Shown: positions 53,135 to 62,733, counted from the first letter of the stretch. The stretch is 64,000 nt of DNA from Albidovulum litorale (GCF_025751495.1 NZ_JAOWKZ010000004.1:310001-374000); one strand, 5' to 3'. Notes: generated by a model not told the origin, from the sequence alone. Numbers and translations: made by a program.

Positions 53135-53869
53135 ATGGCCACGAGCAGAAAAACAGCGTCGAAATCGAAAAAGAAGCCTGCCGCGAAACGCTCCGGCTGG
53201 ACGCTGAGGGATGCCCTGCGGCTGGCGCGGCGGGCGGTCCTGGGCGTGGTCGCGGCCTTTCTTGTGCTTGTTGTCCTCTTCACCGTCCTCCCGCCGGTCC
53301 TGACGCCCTACATGATCGCCGAAAGCTGGCGGCAGGGCGGGATCGACCGCGACTGGGTGGCGCTAGAGGATATGTCGCCGCATCTGGCGCGGTCGGTCGT
53401 GGCGGCGGAGGACGCGAATTTCTGCCTGCACTGGGGGTTCGACATGAAGGCGATCCGCGCGGCGCTGGACGAAGGCGCGGGGCGCGGGGCCTCCACCATC
53501 AGCCAGCAGGTGGTCAAGAACGTGTTCCTCTGGCAGGGGCGAAGCTGGCCGCGGAAGGCGATGGAGGCGGTGATGACGCCGGTCGTTGAGCTTGTCTGGT
53601 CCAAACGGCGCATCGTCGAGGTCTATCTGAACGTGGCCGAGACCGGGAAGGGCGCCTTTGGGGCCGAGGCCGCCGCGCAGCGCTATTTCGGCATATCTGC
53701 GAAGGATCTGAGCGCGACACAGGCCGCGCTGATCGCCGCTGCCCTGCCCGATCCGAAGGGCCGCAACCCGGCGCGGCCTTCGGGTTTCCTCAGGAAACGC
53801 GCCCGGTCCATTGCCGACGGGGCGGCGACGATCCGCGCCGATGGACGCGCCGACTGCTTCGAGGATTGA
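53135..53869 (+). CDS. mtgA: Monofunctional peptidoglycan transglycosylase MtgA
   Basis: MtgA polymerises lipid II glycan strands at the inner membrane. The 244-residue GT51 protein has a basic cytoplasmic N-terminus (SRKTASKSKKKPAAKR), one membrane segment (VLGVVAAFLVLVVLFTVLPPV) and the transglycosylase motifs EDANFCLHWGFDMKAI, GASTISQQVVKNVFLW and KRRIVEVYLNVAETGKGAFG. The catalytic glutamate is in the first. There is no transpeptidase domain. The ribosome site is weak. Confidence 0.93.
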   Translation: MATSRKTASKSKKKPAAKRSGWTLRDALRLARRAVLGVVAAFLVLVVLFTVLPPVLTPYMIAESWRQGGIDRDWVALEDMSPHLARSVVAAEDANFCLHWGFDMKAIRAALDEGAGRGASTISQQVVKNVFLWQGRSWPRKAMEAVMTPVVELVWSKRRIVEVYLNVAETGKGAFGAEAAAQRYFGISAKDLSATQAALIAAALPDPKGRNPARPSGFLRKRARSIADGAATIRADGRADCFED

Positions 53870-53922
53870 ACCGGGGGGCCGCCATCGCTATCACGGATAT
53901 CAGTCCCGCGCGAGCCTTACCC

Positions 53923-54588
53923 ATGACCCGTCTTTATCACGTTCCCCTGTCGCCCTTCTGCCGCAAGGTCCGCCTGACGCTGGCCGAGAAGAAGGTCGAG
54001 GTGGAGCTGGTCGAGGAACGTTACTGGGAGCAGGACCCGGAGTTCCTGCGCCGCAATCCGGCGGCGAAAATCCCGGTGATCCGGCTCAATGGCAAGACCA
54101 TGTCGGAAAGCCAGGCGATCTGCGAATATCTGGAGGACACGATCCCCGAGCCGCGGCTGATGCCCAAGGACGCCGAGGGCCGGTATGAGGTGCGCCGCCT
54201 GTGTTCCTGGTTCGATGACAAGTTTCATGACGAGGTGACGTCGAAACTGGTCTACGAGCGCGTGAACAAGAAGGTGATGAAGCAGGGCTATCCGGATTCG
54301 AAGAACGTGAAGTCCGGCGCGACGCGGATCAAGTATCACCTCGATTACATGCACTGGCTTCTGGATCAGCGCCGCTGGCTGGCCGGAAACGAGATGACGC
54401 TGGCCGATTTCGCCGCCGCCGCGCATCTGTCGAGCCTTGATTACATCTCGGACGTGGACTGGAACCGCAGCCAGAACGTCAAGGACTGGTACGCCAAGAT
54501 CAAGTCGCGGCCCTCGTTCCGGTCGATCCTCGCCGATCAGGTGCCGGGCTTCCCGCCGCCCGCGCATTATGCCGATCTGGATTTCTGA
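53923..54588 (+). CDS. Glutathione S-transferase family protein
   Basis: A 221-residue GST with an N-terminal thioredoxin-like domain (RLYHVPLSPFCRKVRLTLAEK, NPAAKIPVI, SESQAICEYLED) and an all-helical C-terminal domain (LAGNEMTLADFAAAAHLSSLDYI). The S-P-F-C-R motif places the active-site residue at Ser/Cys, as in omega- or beta-like bacterial GSTs. ATG 53923 is the first start that gives a proper thioredoxin fold. It sits 53 bases after mtgA. Substrate unknown. Confidence 0.87.
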   Translation: MTRLYHVPLSPFCRKVRLTLAEKKVEVELVEERYWEQDPEFLRRNPAAKIPVIRLNGKTMSESQAICEYLEDTIPEPRLMPKDAEGRYEVRRLCSWFDDKFHDEVTSKLVYERVNKKVMKQGYPDSKNVKSGATRIKYHLDYMHWLLDQRRWLAGNEMTLADFAAAAHLSSLDYISDVDWNRSQNVKDWYAKIKSRPSFRSILADQVPGFPPPAHYADLDF

Positions 54589-54597
54589 CCGCCAAAG

Positions 54598-54635
54598 CCG
54601 GGGGCGCTGCCCCCGGACCCCCGGAGTATTTCCGG
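54598..54635 (+). repeat. GC-rich dyad element between GST and queG genes
   Basis: CCGGGGGC-GCT-GCCCCCGG (54598-54616) is an 8-bp hairpin with a 3-base loop, followed by a second dyad CCGGA-GTATT-TCCGG (54621-54635). From memory, the whole pattern (GGGGGC..GCCCCCGGACCCCCGGAGTATTT) is one that recurs between genes in Rhodobacterales. It may terminate GST transcription. Only this copy is complete in the window; 39181-39200 is a loose relative. Confidence 0.5.
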
Positions 54636-54660
54636 ACAGAAAGTGGGAAGGTCTGTTTTC

Positions 54661-55713
54661 ATGTCCGATCTGAAAGCGCGTTTGGTCGAGCGGGCGCTGG
54701 CGGAGGGGTTTTCAGCCGTGGGTCTCTGTGCGCCGGATGCGATCCCGGAGGCGGCGGGCCGGTTGGCGGATTTCGTCGCGGCGGGGCGGCACGGGCAGAT
54801 GAGCTGGATGGCGGAGCGGATGGGCTGGCGCGGCGATCCGGCCGCGCTCTGGCCCGAGGCGCGCACGGTGATCATGCTGGCCGAGGCCTATACGCCGGAG
54901 GGTGATCCGCTGGCGGTGCTGGAGGAGCCCGGTGTGGCCGCCGTGTCGTGCTACGCGCAGGGCCGCGATTACCACGATCTGGTCAAGAAGCGGCTGAAGC
55001 GGGTTGGCCGCTGGCTGATCGAGGCGGCGGCGCGGGAGGGCGTGGCAGCGGAGATCAAGGTGTTCGTCGATACCGCGCCGGTGATGGAAAAGCCGCTCGG
55101 TCAGGCGGCGGGGCTGGGTTGGCAGGGCAAGCATACCAATCTGGTGGGGCGCGAGCTGGGAAGCTGGTTCTTTCTCGGGGCGATCTTCACCACGCTCGAT
55201 CTGCCGAAGGACGCGGCCGAGGTCGATCATTGCGGATCGTGCCGGGCCTGTCTGGATGTCTGCCCGACAAAGGCCTTCCCCGCGCCTTATCAGCTGGATG
55301 CGCGGCGCTGCATTTCCTATCTGACGATCGAGCATAAGGGGCCGGTGGAGGAGGAATTGCGGGGGCTGATGGGCAACCGCATCTATGGCTGCGACGATTG
55401 TCTGGCGGTCTGTCCGTGGAACAAGTTCGCGGTTGAGGCCCACGAGGCGGGTTATGCGGCGCGGGTTGGCGCGCCTGATCTGGCGGAACTGGCGGGGCTG
55501 GACGATGCGGGTTTCAGGGCGCGGTTTTCCGGCAGTCCGATCAAGCGGATCGGGCGCGACCGGTTCGTGCGTAACGTGCTTTATGCAATCGGAAATTCCG
55601 GCCTGCCGCAGCTCGGGCCGGTTGCAGCGCGTCTGGTCGCCGACGCCGATCCGGCGGTGGCCGATGCCGCTGCTTGGGCATTGTCCCGATTGATGGAATC
55701 CCGCCCAGGTTGA
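54661..55713 (+). CDS. queG: Epoxyqueuosine reductase QueG
   Basis: QueG reduces epoxyqueuosine to queuosine in tRNA using cobalamin and two 4Fe-4S clusters. The 350-residue protein has the DUF1730 N-terminal domain, the cluster motifs [16 protein letters not shown] and [14 protein letters not shown], and a HEAT-like C-terminal tail. The ATG at 54661 follows GGAAGG. With MeaB and the MttB homologue it is one of three cobalamin-linked proteins in the window, though they are not in one operon. Confidence 0.93.
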   Translation: MSDLKARLVERALAEGFSAVGLCAPDAIPEAAGRLADFVAAGRHGQMSWMAERMGWRGDPAALWPEARTVIMLAEAYTPEGDPLAVLEEPGVAAVSCYAQGRDYHDLVKKRLKRVGRWLIEAAAREGVAAEIKVFVDTAPVMEKPLGQAAGLGWQGKHTNLVGRELGSWFFLGAIFTTLDLPKDAAEVDHCGSCRACLDVCPTKAFPAPYQLDARRCISYLTIEHKGPVEEELRGLMGNRIYGCDDCLAVCPWNKFAVEAHEAGYAARVGAPDLAELAGLDDAGFRARFSGSPIKRIGRDRFVRNVLYAIGNSGLPQLGPVAARLVADADPAVADAAAWALSRLMESRPG

Positions 55714-55811
55714 TTAAATCAGCAGCAATAAGGGGTGGAAATTGCGCCGATTCGGCCCCATCTTGAATGTACTCTCGCCCCTGTGGCGCGGGAGACCGGA
55801 AGGAGGATGTC

Positions 55812-56006
55812 ATGAGCCGGCATATTGTCGACCGTCGTAAATCGCCCGAAGGTGGCCGCCTGAAGAACTTCGTCGAGGTCGAGAAGACCCATGGCGAGGA
55901 AGGCTCTCACCCGGCCGCGAAGGCCTTGCATGAGCGCCCCGTGGAACGGAACAACTCGGCAAAACTGCGCGAGTATTTCCGCATTGAGCGCGGGCACACC
56001 GCCTGA
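55812..56006 (+). CDS. Small basic protein of unknown function
   Basis: A 64-residue protein starting at ATG 55812 with an ideal AGGAGG site 5 bases upstream, which strongly supports translation. Composition is highly charged (Arg, Lys, Glu, His) with no Cys and no hydrophobic segment: RHIVDRRKSPEGGRLKNFVE, then HERPVERNNSAKLREYFRIE. I do not recognise a family. It ends 3 bases before the opposite-strand ankyrin gene. Confidence 0.65.
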   Translation: MSRHIVDRRKSPEGGRLKNFVEVEKTHGEEGSHPAAKALHERPVERNNSAKLREYFRIERGHTA

Positions 56007-56009
56007 CGG

Positions 56010-56678
56010 TCAGCGACCGGCGCGGATCAGCCGGGCGATTTCCCCGTATCCCCTCGCCTCGGCGAGCATGAGTGGCGTAGCGCCGTCGCGGTCGGCGATC
56101 GACGCATCGGCGCCCGCCGCGACGAGTGCGCGGACGACCTCCTGATGGTTCTTTCCACCGTCGCCGAGTACGACCGCCTCGATCAGGGCGGTCCAGCCCA
56201 GATTGTTGATGTGATCGAGCGGCGCGCCGGCGGCGATCAGGCGGCGCACGACCTCGGCATGGCCGAGATGGGCGGCGGCGATGAGCGCGGTGCCGTCCCA
56301 GCGGCTGGTCGTGAGGCCGGGATCGTTGCCAAGGTCGATGGCATGCGACATGAACTCGGGATCGTCAGCGACCGCGGCGATGGTGACGAGGTCATAAGCC
56401 TCGCCATCGAGCGCGTTCAAGTCGGCCCCCGCCTCGGAAAGGACGGTGAGTGCTGCTTCCTGCGAGGCGAAGGCGGCGATATGCGCGGGGGTGCGGCGGC
56501 GGCGATCGCGGGCGTTCACGTCGGCACCTTCGGCAATGAGGCGGCGGATCGTCTCGGTATCGCCGTTATGAGCGGCGCGGTGCAGGGGCGGAAAGGCGGC
56601 GATTTCGGCCGCATCCGGTACGGTTTGGGCAAGAGCGGGCGCGGCGATCAGGCAGAGCGAGAGAATGAGGTGCAGCAC
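56010..56678 (-). CDS. Secreted ankyrin-repeat protein
   Basis: A 222-residue protein starting at GTG 56678, with AAGGAG at ideal spacing. A signal peptide (VLHLILSLCLIAAPALAQ) is followed by about five to six ankyrin repeats, recognisable as PPLHRAAHNGDTETIRRLIAE, RTPAHIAAFASQEAALTVL, GTALIAAAHLGHAEVVRRL and GATPLMLAEARGYGEIARLI. Ankyrin stacks bind proteins; in the periplasm the partner is unknown. It is divergent from the sodium channel gene. Confidence 0.85.
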   Translation of the reverse strand: MLHLILSLCLIAAPALAQTVPDAAEIAAFPPLHRAAHNGDTETIRRLIAEGADVNARDRRRRTPAHIAAFASQEAALTVLSEAGADLNALDGEAYDLVTIAAVADDPEFMSHAIDLGNDPGLTTSRWDGTALIAAAHLGHAEVVRRLIAAGAPLDHINNLGWTALIEAVVLGDGGKNHQEVVRALVAAGADASIADRDGATPLMLAEARGYGEIARLIRAGR

Positions 56679-56760
56679 GGTGTTCTCCTTGATCTGAATG
56701 GCCTTGCCGGGGGCGGCCCCTGTTTCCATATGAAAGCGGAAAAGGACGAAGGGCGCCAGA

Positions 56761-57564
56761 ATGTCATTACGCGAAAGAGTTTCCGTTTTTCTCGAACGCC
56801 CCGAGGTGAGGTATGGGATCATCGGTGTGATCCTGTTCAACGCGGCCATCCTCGGGCTTGAGACTTCGGCGACGGCGATGGCGGCGGCTGGGCCGCTTCT
56901 TGTCGTTCTGGACAGTCTCTGCCTTGCGGTCTTCGTGGTGGAGTTGGCAGCGAAGCTCTATGCCCGCCGTCTGTCCTTCTTCCGTGACGGCTGGAACATT
57001 TTTGACTTTGCGATCGTGGCGGTGGCGCTGGTTCCGGCGGGTCAGGGATTCGCGGTCTTGCGGGTGCTGCGCATCCTGCGGGTGCTGAGAGTCATTTCCG
57101 TCACGCCACGGCTGCGGCGGGTGGTGGAGGGGTTCATCTCTGCCCTGCCGGGCATGGGGTCCGTCTTCCTGCTGATGGGGATCGTTTTCTACGCGGCTTC
57201 CGTCATGGCGACGAAGCTCTTTGGGGCAAGTTTTCCCGACTGGTTCGGCACGCTCGGCCGGTCGGGCTATTCGCTCTTTCAGATCATGACCCTGGAAAGC
57301 TGGTCGATGGGCATCGTTCGACCGGTCATGGATGTCTATCCGCTGGCCTGGACCTTCTTCGTGCCCTTCATCCTCGTCACGACCTTCGCGGTTATGAACC
57401 TTGTCGTCGGCCTTATCGTCAATTCGATGCAGGAAGCGCATGACGAAGAGGAAATCGCCCGGACCGACAGCTATCGGGATGAGGTTCTGGTACGGTTGGC
57501 GCAGATCGAGGCGAAACTCGATCAGGCGCAGGATAGCAGGGAGCGGATGGACAGGGTCGGCTGA
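56761..57564 (+). CDS. Bacterial voltage-gated sodium channel (BacNav/NaChBac family)
   Basis: A 267-residue single-domain channel: S1-S4 voltage sensor, S5-P-S6 pore and a C-terminal coiled-coil tail (VRLAQIEAKLDQAQDSRERM). The S4 segment RVLRILRVLRVISVTPRLRR (about 101-120) has arginines every third residue. The pore filter is TLESWSM (residues 177-183), the canonical sodium-selective sequence of NaChBac, NavMs and Roseobacter NavSp. It should form a homotetramer in the inner membrane. Family members serve motility, chemotaxis or pH homeostasis. Confidence 0.93.
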   Translation: MSLRERVSVFLERPEVRYGIIGVILFNAAILGLETSATAMAAAGPLLVVLDSLCLAVFVVELAAKLYARRLSFFRDGWNIFDFAIVAVALVPAGQGFAVLRVLRILRVLRVISVTPRLRRVVEGFISALPGMGSVFLLMGIVFYAASVMATKLFGASFPDWFGTLGRSGYSLFQIMTLESWSMGIVRPVMDVYPLAWTFFVPFILVTTFAVMNLVVGLIVNSMQEAHDEEEIARTDSYRDEVLVRLAQIEAKLDQAQDSRERMDRVG

Positions 57565-57570
57565 CCGCGC

Positions 57571-59505
57571 TCAGGCGCGTTTGCTTGCAACCGATGCGAC
57601 GCCAAGCACGTCGAGCACCTTGGCCTCGATATGGGCGGAATCCATACCGGCTGTGGCGTACATGTCCTCGGGTGATGCCTGGTCGATGAAGGTGTCGGGC
57701 AGGACCATGGAGCGGTATTTCAGGCCGCGGTCAAAGACGCCTTCCTCGGCCAGAAGCTGTGCGACATGGGAGCCGAAGCCACCGATGGCGCCTTCTTCGA
57801 TGGTGATCAACGCCTCGTGTTCCGCAGCCAACCGCAGGATCAGATCGCGGTCCAGCGGTTTGGCGAAGCGGGCATCGGCGACAGTGGGGGCGAGCCCGCG
57901 CTGGGCGAGGGCTTCACGGGCTTTCAGCACCTCGGCCAGCCTTGTGCCGAAGGAGAGGATCGCAACGCGGCCACCCTCGGCGATGATGCGGCCCTTGCCG
58001 ATCTCCAGGGGCGCGCCCCGTTCGGGCATGTCCACGCCCACGCCTTCGCCGCGCGGAAAGCGGAAGGCTGAGGGGCGGTCGTTAATGGCGGCGGCGGTGG
58101 CGACCATATGGACCAGCTCTGCCTCATCGGCGGCGGCCATGACGACCATGTCGGGCAGGTTCGATAGGAAGGCGATGTCGAAGGCCCCGGCATGGGTGGC
58201 ACCGTCGGCGCCGACGAGACCCGCGCGGTCGATGGCGAAACGCACCGGCAGGCGCTGGATCGCCACGTCGTGGACAATCTGATCGTAGCCGCGTTGCAGG
58301 AAGGTCGAATAGAGCGCGCAGAAGGGTTTCAGCCCCGCCGCCGCGAGCCCGGCCGAGAAGGTCACGGCATGCTGTTCGGCGATGCCGACATCAAAGCAGC
58401 GCTTCGGGAAACGCTCGGCAAAAAGGTTCAGCCCGGTGCCGTCGGGCATCGCGGCGGTGATGGCGACGATCTTGTCGTCCTTCTCGGCCTCCCGGATCAG
58501 CGACTGGGCGAAGACCTTGGTATAGGAGGGCGCGTTCGAGGGCGCCTTTTTCTGCTCGCCCGTCACCACGTCGAACTTGGCCGTTGCGTGGCCCTTGTCG
58601 GCGGCGCGTTCGGCGGGCGCATAGCCCTTGCCCTTCTTGGTCAGCACATGGATCAGCATCGGTCCGGTGGCGCGGTCATGGACCGTGCGCAGGACGGTCA
58701 GAAGCTGCTCCATGTCATGGCCGTCGATCGGACCGACATAGGAAAAGCCAAGCTCTTCGAACATCGTGCCGCCGACGGTCATGCCTTTCAGCATCTCTTT
58801 CGCTCGCCGCGCGCCTTCCTGGAAGGGCTCGGGCAGAAGGCTGATCGCGCCTTTCGCGGCGGCCTTAAATTCCTGATAGGGCGCGCCTGCATAAAGCCGC
58901 GAGAGATAGGCCGACATCGCGCCCACGGGCGGGGCGATCGACATCTCGTTATCGTTGAGGATGACGAAGAGCCGCTTTTTCAGATGGCCCGCATTGTTCA
59001 GCGCCTCATAGGCCATGCCCGCGCTCATCGCGCCATCGCCGATGACGGCGACCGCATCGCCCGGCTCACCGCCGAGGTCGCGGGCGGCGGCGAAGCCAAG
59101 CGCGGCGGAAATCGAGGTGGAACTGTGGGCCGCGCCGAACGGGTCGTACGGGCTTTCCGAGCGTTTGGTGAAGCCCGACAGCCCGTCCTTCATCCGCAAG
59201 GTGCGAATGCGGTCGCGCCGCCCGGTCAGGATCTTGTGCGGATAGCACTGATGCCCCACGTCCCAGATGATTTTGTCGCGCGGCGTATCGAAGATGGCGT
59301 GAAGTGCTACGGTGAGTTCCACCACGCCGAGCCCCGCGCCGAGATGCCCGCCGGTCACCGAGACAGCGCTGATCGTCTCGGCCCTAAGCTCATCGGCAAC
59401 CTGACGCAACTCGCGATCCGACAGGCCCTTGAGATCGGCCGGAACCTTCACGCGGTCCAGTAGCGGTGTAATCGGTCTGTCAGTCACGGACGGGTCCTGA
59501 GGCAT
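57571..59505 (-). CDS. dxs: 1-deoxy-D-xylulose-5-phosphate synthase Dxs
   Basis: Dxs condenses pyruvate and glyceraldehyde 3-phosphate with thiamin diphosphate, the first step of the MEP isoprenoid pathway. The 644-residue protein has the TPP motif ([20 protein letters not shown]), the GHL block ([19 protein letters not shown]), a pyrimidine domain ([15 protein letters not shown]) and a transketolase C-terminal domain. The stop is 7 bases past the sodium channel stop, tail to tail. In relatives it lies directly after ispA; here a separate gene intervenes. Confidence 0.95.
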   Translation of the reverse strand: MPQDPSVTDRPITPLLDRVKVPADLKGLSDRELRQVADELRAETISAVSVTGGHLGAGLGVVELTVALHAIFDTPRDKIIWDVGHQCYPHKILTGRRDRIRTLRMKDGLSGFTKRSESPYDPFGAAHSSTSISAALGFAAARDLGGEPGDAVAVIGDGAMSAGMAYEALNNAGHLKKRLFVILNDNEMSIAPPVGAMSAYLSRLYAGAPYQEFKAAAKGAISLLPEPFQEGARRAKEMLKGMTVGGTMFEELGFSYVGPIDGHDMEQLLTVLRTVHDRATGPMLIHVLTKKGKGYAPAERAADKGHATAKFDVVTGEQKKAPSNAPSYTKVFAQSLIREAEKDDKIVAITAAMPDGTGLNLFAERFPKRCFDVGIAEQHAVTFSAGLAAAGLKPFCALYSTFLQRGYDQIVHDVAIQRLPVRFAIDRAGLVGADGATHAGAFDIAFLSNLPDMVVMAAADEAELVHMVATAAAINDRPSAFRFPRGEGVGVDMPERGAPLEIGKGRIIAEGGRVAILSFGTRLAEVLKAREALAQRGLAPTVADARFAKPLDRDLILRLAAEHEALITIEEGAIGGFGSHVAQLLAEEGVFDRGLKYRSMVLPDTFIDQASPEDMYATAGMDSAHIEAKVLDVLGVASVASKRA

Positions 59506-59804
59506 ATTTTGGTTGGTTTAGTCGCAAACACGGCCGGGGACAATCGGGCGCGGACATATCGGGGCCGGGAAGCGGCTGGGTCGGATTGCGGTGATGCGTC
59601 GTCAAGATTGTGCGGAGTGCAGCGCGTTCCCCTATGAGGCATCCAAATCTTGCCCATAGCCAATCGAATTCAGGACACAATCATTTGCGATCCGACCTCA
59701 ATCCGATGGTCGGTAAATAGGCGCAGGGGTTTTCCCGTATGAGGCGCGGGATCATCGGTTGCCTGCGGCGTGGCAGATGCCGCTTCCCAGAACGGGATTG
59801 AAAG
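59506..59804. other. Intergenic region between divergent dxs and unknown secreted gene
   Basis: The 299 bases hold no convincing gene. Two near-identical motifs, CCCTATGAGGC (59630s) and CCCGTATGAGGC (59735s), are repeated about 105 bases apart, and the region is less GC-rich than its surroundings. Promoters for both genes must lie here; I cannot place them firmly. Confidence 0.4.
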
Positions 59805-60584
59805 ATGACGAATTATACTCCTGTCTCCCGTGTTCGCTGCCCGGGGCAGCGTTGCTTGCCAGTACTGTTGTTTAGCCTTGCCACGAGCCTTTCGATGTCG
59901 AGCGGCACATTTGCCGGCAGTGTGGTTGTGCCGTCCAACACTGACGCAGGCGGAGCCGGGATTGCCCAGCCCTTCGCGGTCAGCGATCAGACCGTCGATC
60001 TGCTCACCGGTCTGATCGGGATTGAGCGCGACATGATGCTGGGACAACTTTTCCTTCAGGACGGGCTTACAAGCACGGAAGGGTCGCATTTCACCCATCC
60101 GCGGCGTGACAATTTCCCGTTGATCAAGGACGGTCTGGCGAATGCCGGTGTGGCTGATCTCGAGCCGTTGCTGATCGCGCTGGAAGGGGCAAGCGGCCGC
60201 GAGGCGGTCAATGCGGCCTATATCGATGTGCTGTCTGCCGTTCAGCAGGCGAAGGTGATGTTGCAGCCCACGGCGCAGGATTTCCTCGCTGCCGTGAAAA
60301 ACACCGCCGCCGAAGCGGGTGAGATGCTCGATCCGTCCGGCACGACCGACGTGGTGTCGTTCCAGGAATGCTGGGGCCTTTTGATGGTTGCCCGCAATCA
60401 GCTGGACGAGCTGATCATGACGGGCGATCCGGCCTCGAAAAAGGCGGCTCAGGGTGTGGCGCTGGCATTCGACGATGTCGTTCTGTCGCTACCAGATCCC
60501 AATGCCAAGGCGCCGGTCGCGTTTGATCCGGCGATCGTCCAGGGCCTGGTATCGGCGCTGGAACAAGCCGCGACCGCAATCTGA
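59805..60584 (+). CDS. Exported protein of unknown function
   Basis: A 259-residue protein starting at ATG 59805. A long signal sequence (LPVLLFSLATSLSMSSGTFA, about 18-38) predicts export. The mature part is mostly helical with few cysteines: a DLLTGLIGIERDMMLGQLFL segment followed by VNAAYIDVLSAVQQAKVML. I do not recognise a family. It stands alone with its own terminator, on the opposite strand to ispA and dxs. Codon use and GC are like its neighbours, so recent transfer is not evident. Confidence 0.72.
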   Translation: MTNYTPVSRVRCPGQRCLPVLLFSLATSLSMSSGTFAGSVVVPSNTDAGGAGIAQPFAVSDQTVDLLTGLIGIERDMMLGQLFLQDGLTSTEGSHFTHPRRDNFPLIKDGLANAGVADLEPLLIALEGASGREAVNAAYIDVLSAVQQAKVMLQPTAQDFLAAVKNTAAEAGEMLDPSGTTDVVSFQECWGLLMVARNQLDELIMTGDPASKKAAQGVALAFDDVVLSLPDPNAKAPVAFDPAIVQGLVSALEQAATAI

Positions 60585-60611
60585 GTCCGGTTCGGAACGC
60601 GCAATCATAAA

Positions 60612-60655
60612 CGACACAGGTTGCGGGAGCGTCTGCGCCTGTGTCGCCTTTTTAT
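60612..60655 (+). terminator. Rho-independent terminator after unknown exported gene
   Basis: CGACACAGG (60612-60620) pairs with CCTGTGTCG (60638-60646), a perfect 9-bp stem, followed by CCTTTTTAT. It lies 28 bases after the stop and insulates the gene from antisense ispA. Confidence 0.75.
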
Positions 60656-60703
60656 ATGGTGACGACAAAGCCGCTGTCTCCGGCAGCCGAAGCGCCTGCG
60701 GCC

Positions 60704-61564
60704 TCAGGCGTCACGGGCGATTACGAAACGCGCGGCCTCTTTCAGCAGGTCGGCCTTCATTCCGTAGGGCGCAAGCGCCGCCTCGGCCTCTGCCACCAGT
60801 TCGCGGGCACGGGTTTTAGCGCCCTTCAGGCCGAGGAGCGAGACGAAGGTGGCCTTGCCCGCCGCCGCATCCTTCCCGAGCTTCTTGCCCGCCTTCTTCG
60901 GATCGCCCTCCACATCAAGGATGTCGTCGGCGATCTGGAAGGCGAGGCCGAGGGCGCGGGCGTAATCCTCAAGCGGCCGGGTATCGGCCCCGGCGAGGAT
61001 CGCCCCCGCGGTCGCGGCGAAAGTGAAGAGCGCGCCGGTCTTGCCTGCCTGCAACCGGGTGATTTCATCCAGCGTCAGAGGGTCGGTGGCCGTCTCGGCC
61101 GCGATGTCGAGCGCCTGACCCAGCACCATTCCCTCGGCCCCCGAGGCTTTCGCGAGCGCCGTCACAAGGTCGATGCGGCGGGCTCCAAGCGACGGGTCGC
61201 AGCAAAGCTCAAAGGCCAGCGTCTGCAAGGCGTCACCCGCCAGCACGGCCGTCGCCTGATCCCATTTCACATGGACCGTGGGCTGGCCGCGGCGCAGGTC
61301 GTCGTCATCCATGCAAGGCAGGTCGTCATGCACCAGCGAATAGGCATGCAAAGCCTCGACCGCGGCGGCGGCGGCCATCGCCTCGCCCTCATGAATGCCG
61401 TGCAGGCGCGCGCTCTCAAGAACGAGGAAGGCGCGCAGGCGCTTGCCGCCCTGAAGCGCATAGCGCATCGCATGGATCACGGGCAGGTCGGGGTGAAAGG
61501 CGAGCGCGTGGTCGAGCGCCTCCTGCACCTTGCCCTGCACCCGTTTCAGGCGCTCTGGAAACAT
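60704..61564 (-). CDS. ispA: Farnesyl diphosphate synthase / polyprenyl synthetase IspA
   Basis: IspA joins C5 isoprenoid units to geranyl and farnesyl diphosphate. The 286-residue protein has the first aspartate-rich motif in LVHDDLPCMDDDDLRRG and the second in FQIADDILDVEGDP. Both bind magnesium-diphosphate. A short-chain IspA is indicated by length and by the neighbours xseB and dxs. It starts 3 bases after the xseB stop. Confidence 0.94.
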   Translation of the reverse strand: MFPERLKRVQGKVQEALDHALAFHPDLPVIHAMRYALQGGKRLRAFLVLESARLHGIHEGEAMAAAAAVEALHAYSLVHDDLPCMDDDDLRRGQPTVHVKWDQATAVLAGDALQTLAFELCCDPSLGARRIDLVTALAKASGAEGMVLGQALDIAAETATDPLTLDEITRLQAGKTGALFTFAATAGAILAGADTRPLEDYARALGLAFQIADDILDVEGDPKKAGKKLGKDAAAGKATFVSLLGLKGAKTRARELVAEAEAALAPYGMKADLLKEAARFVIARDA

Positions 61565-61567
61565 GGG

Positions 61568-61804
61568 TCAGAGGCCTTCGACCGGTGTCGTTCCTGTCGG
61601 CTGACCGTCGGGACCAAGCGTGATCTTGGCGACCTTCTCTTCGGCCTCTTTCAGCTTCTTCTCGCAATGGGCCTTCAGACGGGCGCCCTGTTCGTAAAGC
61701 GCGATGGATTTCTCCAGCTCCACATTGCCCGATTCGAGGTCGCGCACGACGCCTTCCAGCGCATTCATCGCCTCTTCAAAGCTCATCTTGGCAATGTCGC
61801 TCAT
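61568..61804 (-). CDS. xseB: Exodeoxyribonuclease VII small subunit XseB
   Basis: XseB (78 residues) is the regulatory small subunit of exonuclease VII, which degrades single-stranded DNA. The helical motif SFEEAMNALEGVVRDLESGN, then LEKSIALYEQGARLKAHCEK identifies it. Its ATG overlaps the deacetylase stop by 4 bases, so translation is coupled. It lies in the well-known xseB-ispA cluster. Confidence 0.95.
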   Translation of the reverse strand: MSDIAKMSFEEAMNALEGVVRDLESGNVELEKSIALYEQGARLKAHCEKKLKEAEEKVAKITLGPDGQPTGTTPVEGL

Positions 61805-62733
61805 CCGCCCCGCTCCATCAGCACCCGAACATGCGCCGCGACCGAGCGGCCCAGCGCCGCGAGATCATAGCCACCCTCCAGCGAGGATACCACCCGGCCT
61901 TCGCAGCAATCCTCGGCCAGATCGCAGATCGCATGGGTGATCCACGCGAAATCCGCCTCGGTCCAGTTCAGGCCCGCCAGCGGGTCGTCGCGATGGGCGT
62001 CGAAGCCCGCGCTCACAAGGATGAGGTCGGGCGCGAAATCCCGCACCTGTTCCAACGCCCCTTCCCATGCCAGGCGCATCTCATGCCCGCCGGAGCCGGA
62101 GGTCAGCGGCAGATTGACGATCTGGCCATGGGCGCCGGTCTCATCCGCCCGGCCAGTGCCCGGGTAAAGCGGCATCTGGTGGGAGGAGACAAACATCGCA
62201 CGGCGCTCGTCCCAGAGCAGGTCCTGTGTCCCATTGCCGTGGTGGACGTCGAAATCGAGCACCGCGACGCGTCCAAGGCCACGCGCATCGAGCGCGTATT
62301 TCGCGGCGATGGCGACGGTGCCGAACAGGCAGAACCCCATCGCGCGTTCGCGTTCCGCATGATGCCCCGGTGGTCGCATTGCGATGAAGGCATTCGCAGC
62401 CTCGCCCGCGATCACCGCCTCCACCGCTGCCTCCGCCGCCCCGATGGCGCGCAGGGCGGCCTCCCAGGATCCCGGCGCCATGAAGGTATCGCCGTCGAGC
62501 TGGGACCAGCCCTTTTCTGGCCGGGCGCTGCGAACCAGATCGAGATAGGCAGCCGAATGGCAGCGCAGAACCTCCTCCGCATCGGCCGTCGGCGCAGTCC
62601 TTCGATCAAGTGCCCCAAACTCCTCACCCCGCAGGGCGGCATAGATCGCCTCAAGCCGTGCCACCTGTTCGGGATGGCCGGGCGGCGTGACATGGGCAAG
62701 CCCGGATTCATGCGTCAGGAAAATCGTGCTCAC
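61801..62733 (-). CDS. Histone deacetylase-family (acetylpolyamine amidohydrolase-like) protein
   Basis: A 310-residue class II HDAC-fold hydrolase with zinc and charge-relay motifs: RPPGHHAERE, DFDVHHGNGTQDLLWD and SAGFDAHRDDPL. Such bacterial enzymes deacetylate polyamines or proteins. The GTG at 62733 (VSTIFLTHESGLAHV) gives the standard N-terminus and family length; the frame stays open upstream as an antisense shadow of petR. Overlaps xseB by 4 bases. Confidence 0.9.
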   Translation of the reverse strand: MSTIFLTHESGLAHVTPPGHPEQVARLEAIYAALRGEEFGALDRRTAPTADAEEVLRCHSAAYLDLVRSARPEKGWSQLDGDTFMAPGSWEAALRAIGAAEAAVEAVIAGEAANAFIAMRPPGHHAERERAMGFCLFGTVAIAAKYALDARGLGRVAVLDFDVHHGNGTQDLLWDERRAMFVSSHQMPLYPGTGRADETGAHGQIVNLPLTSGSGGHEMRLAWEGALEQVRDFAPDLILVSAGFDAHRDDPLAGLNWTEADFAWITHAICDLAEDCCEGRVVSSLEGGYDLAALGRSVAAHVRVLMERGG

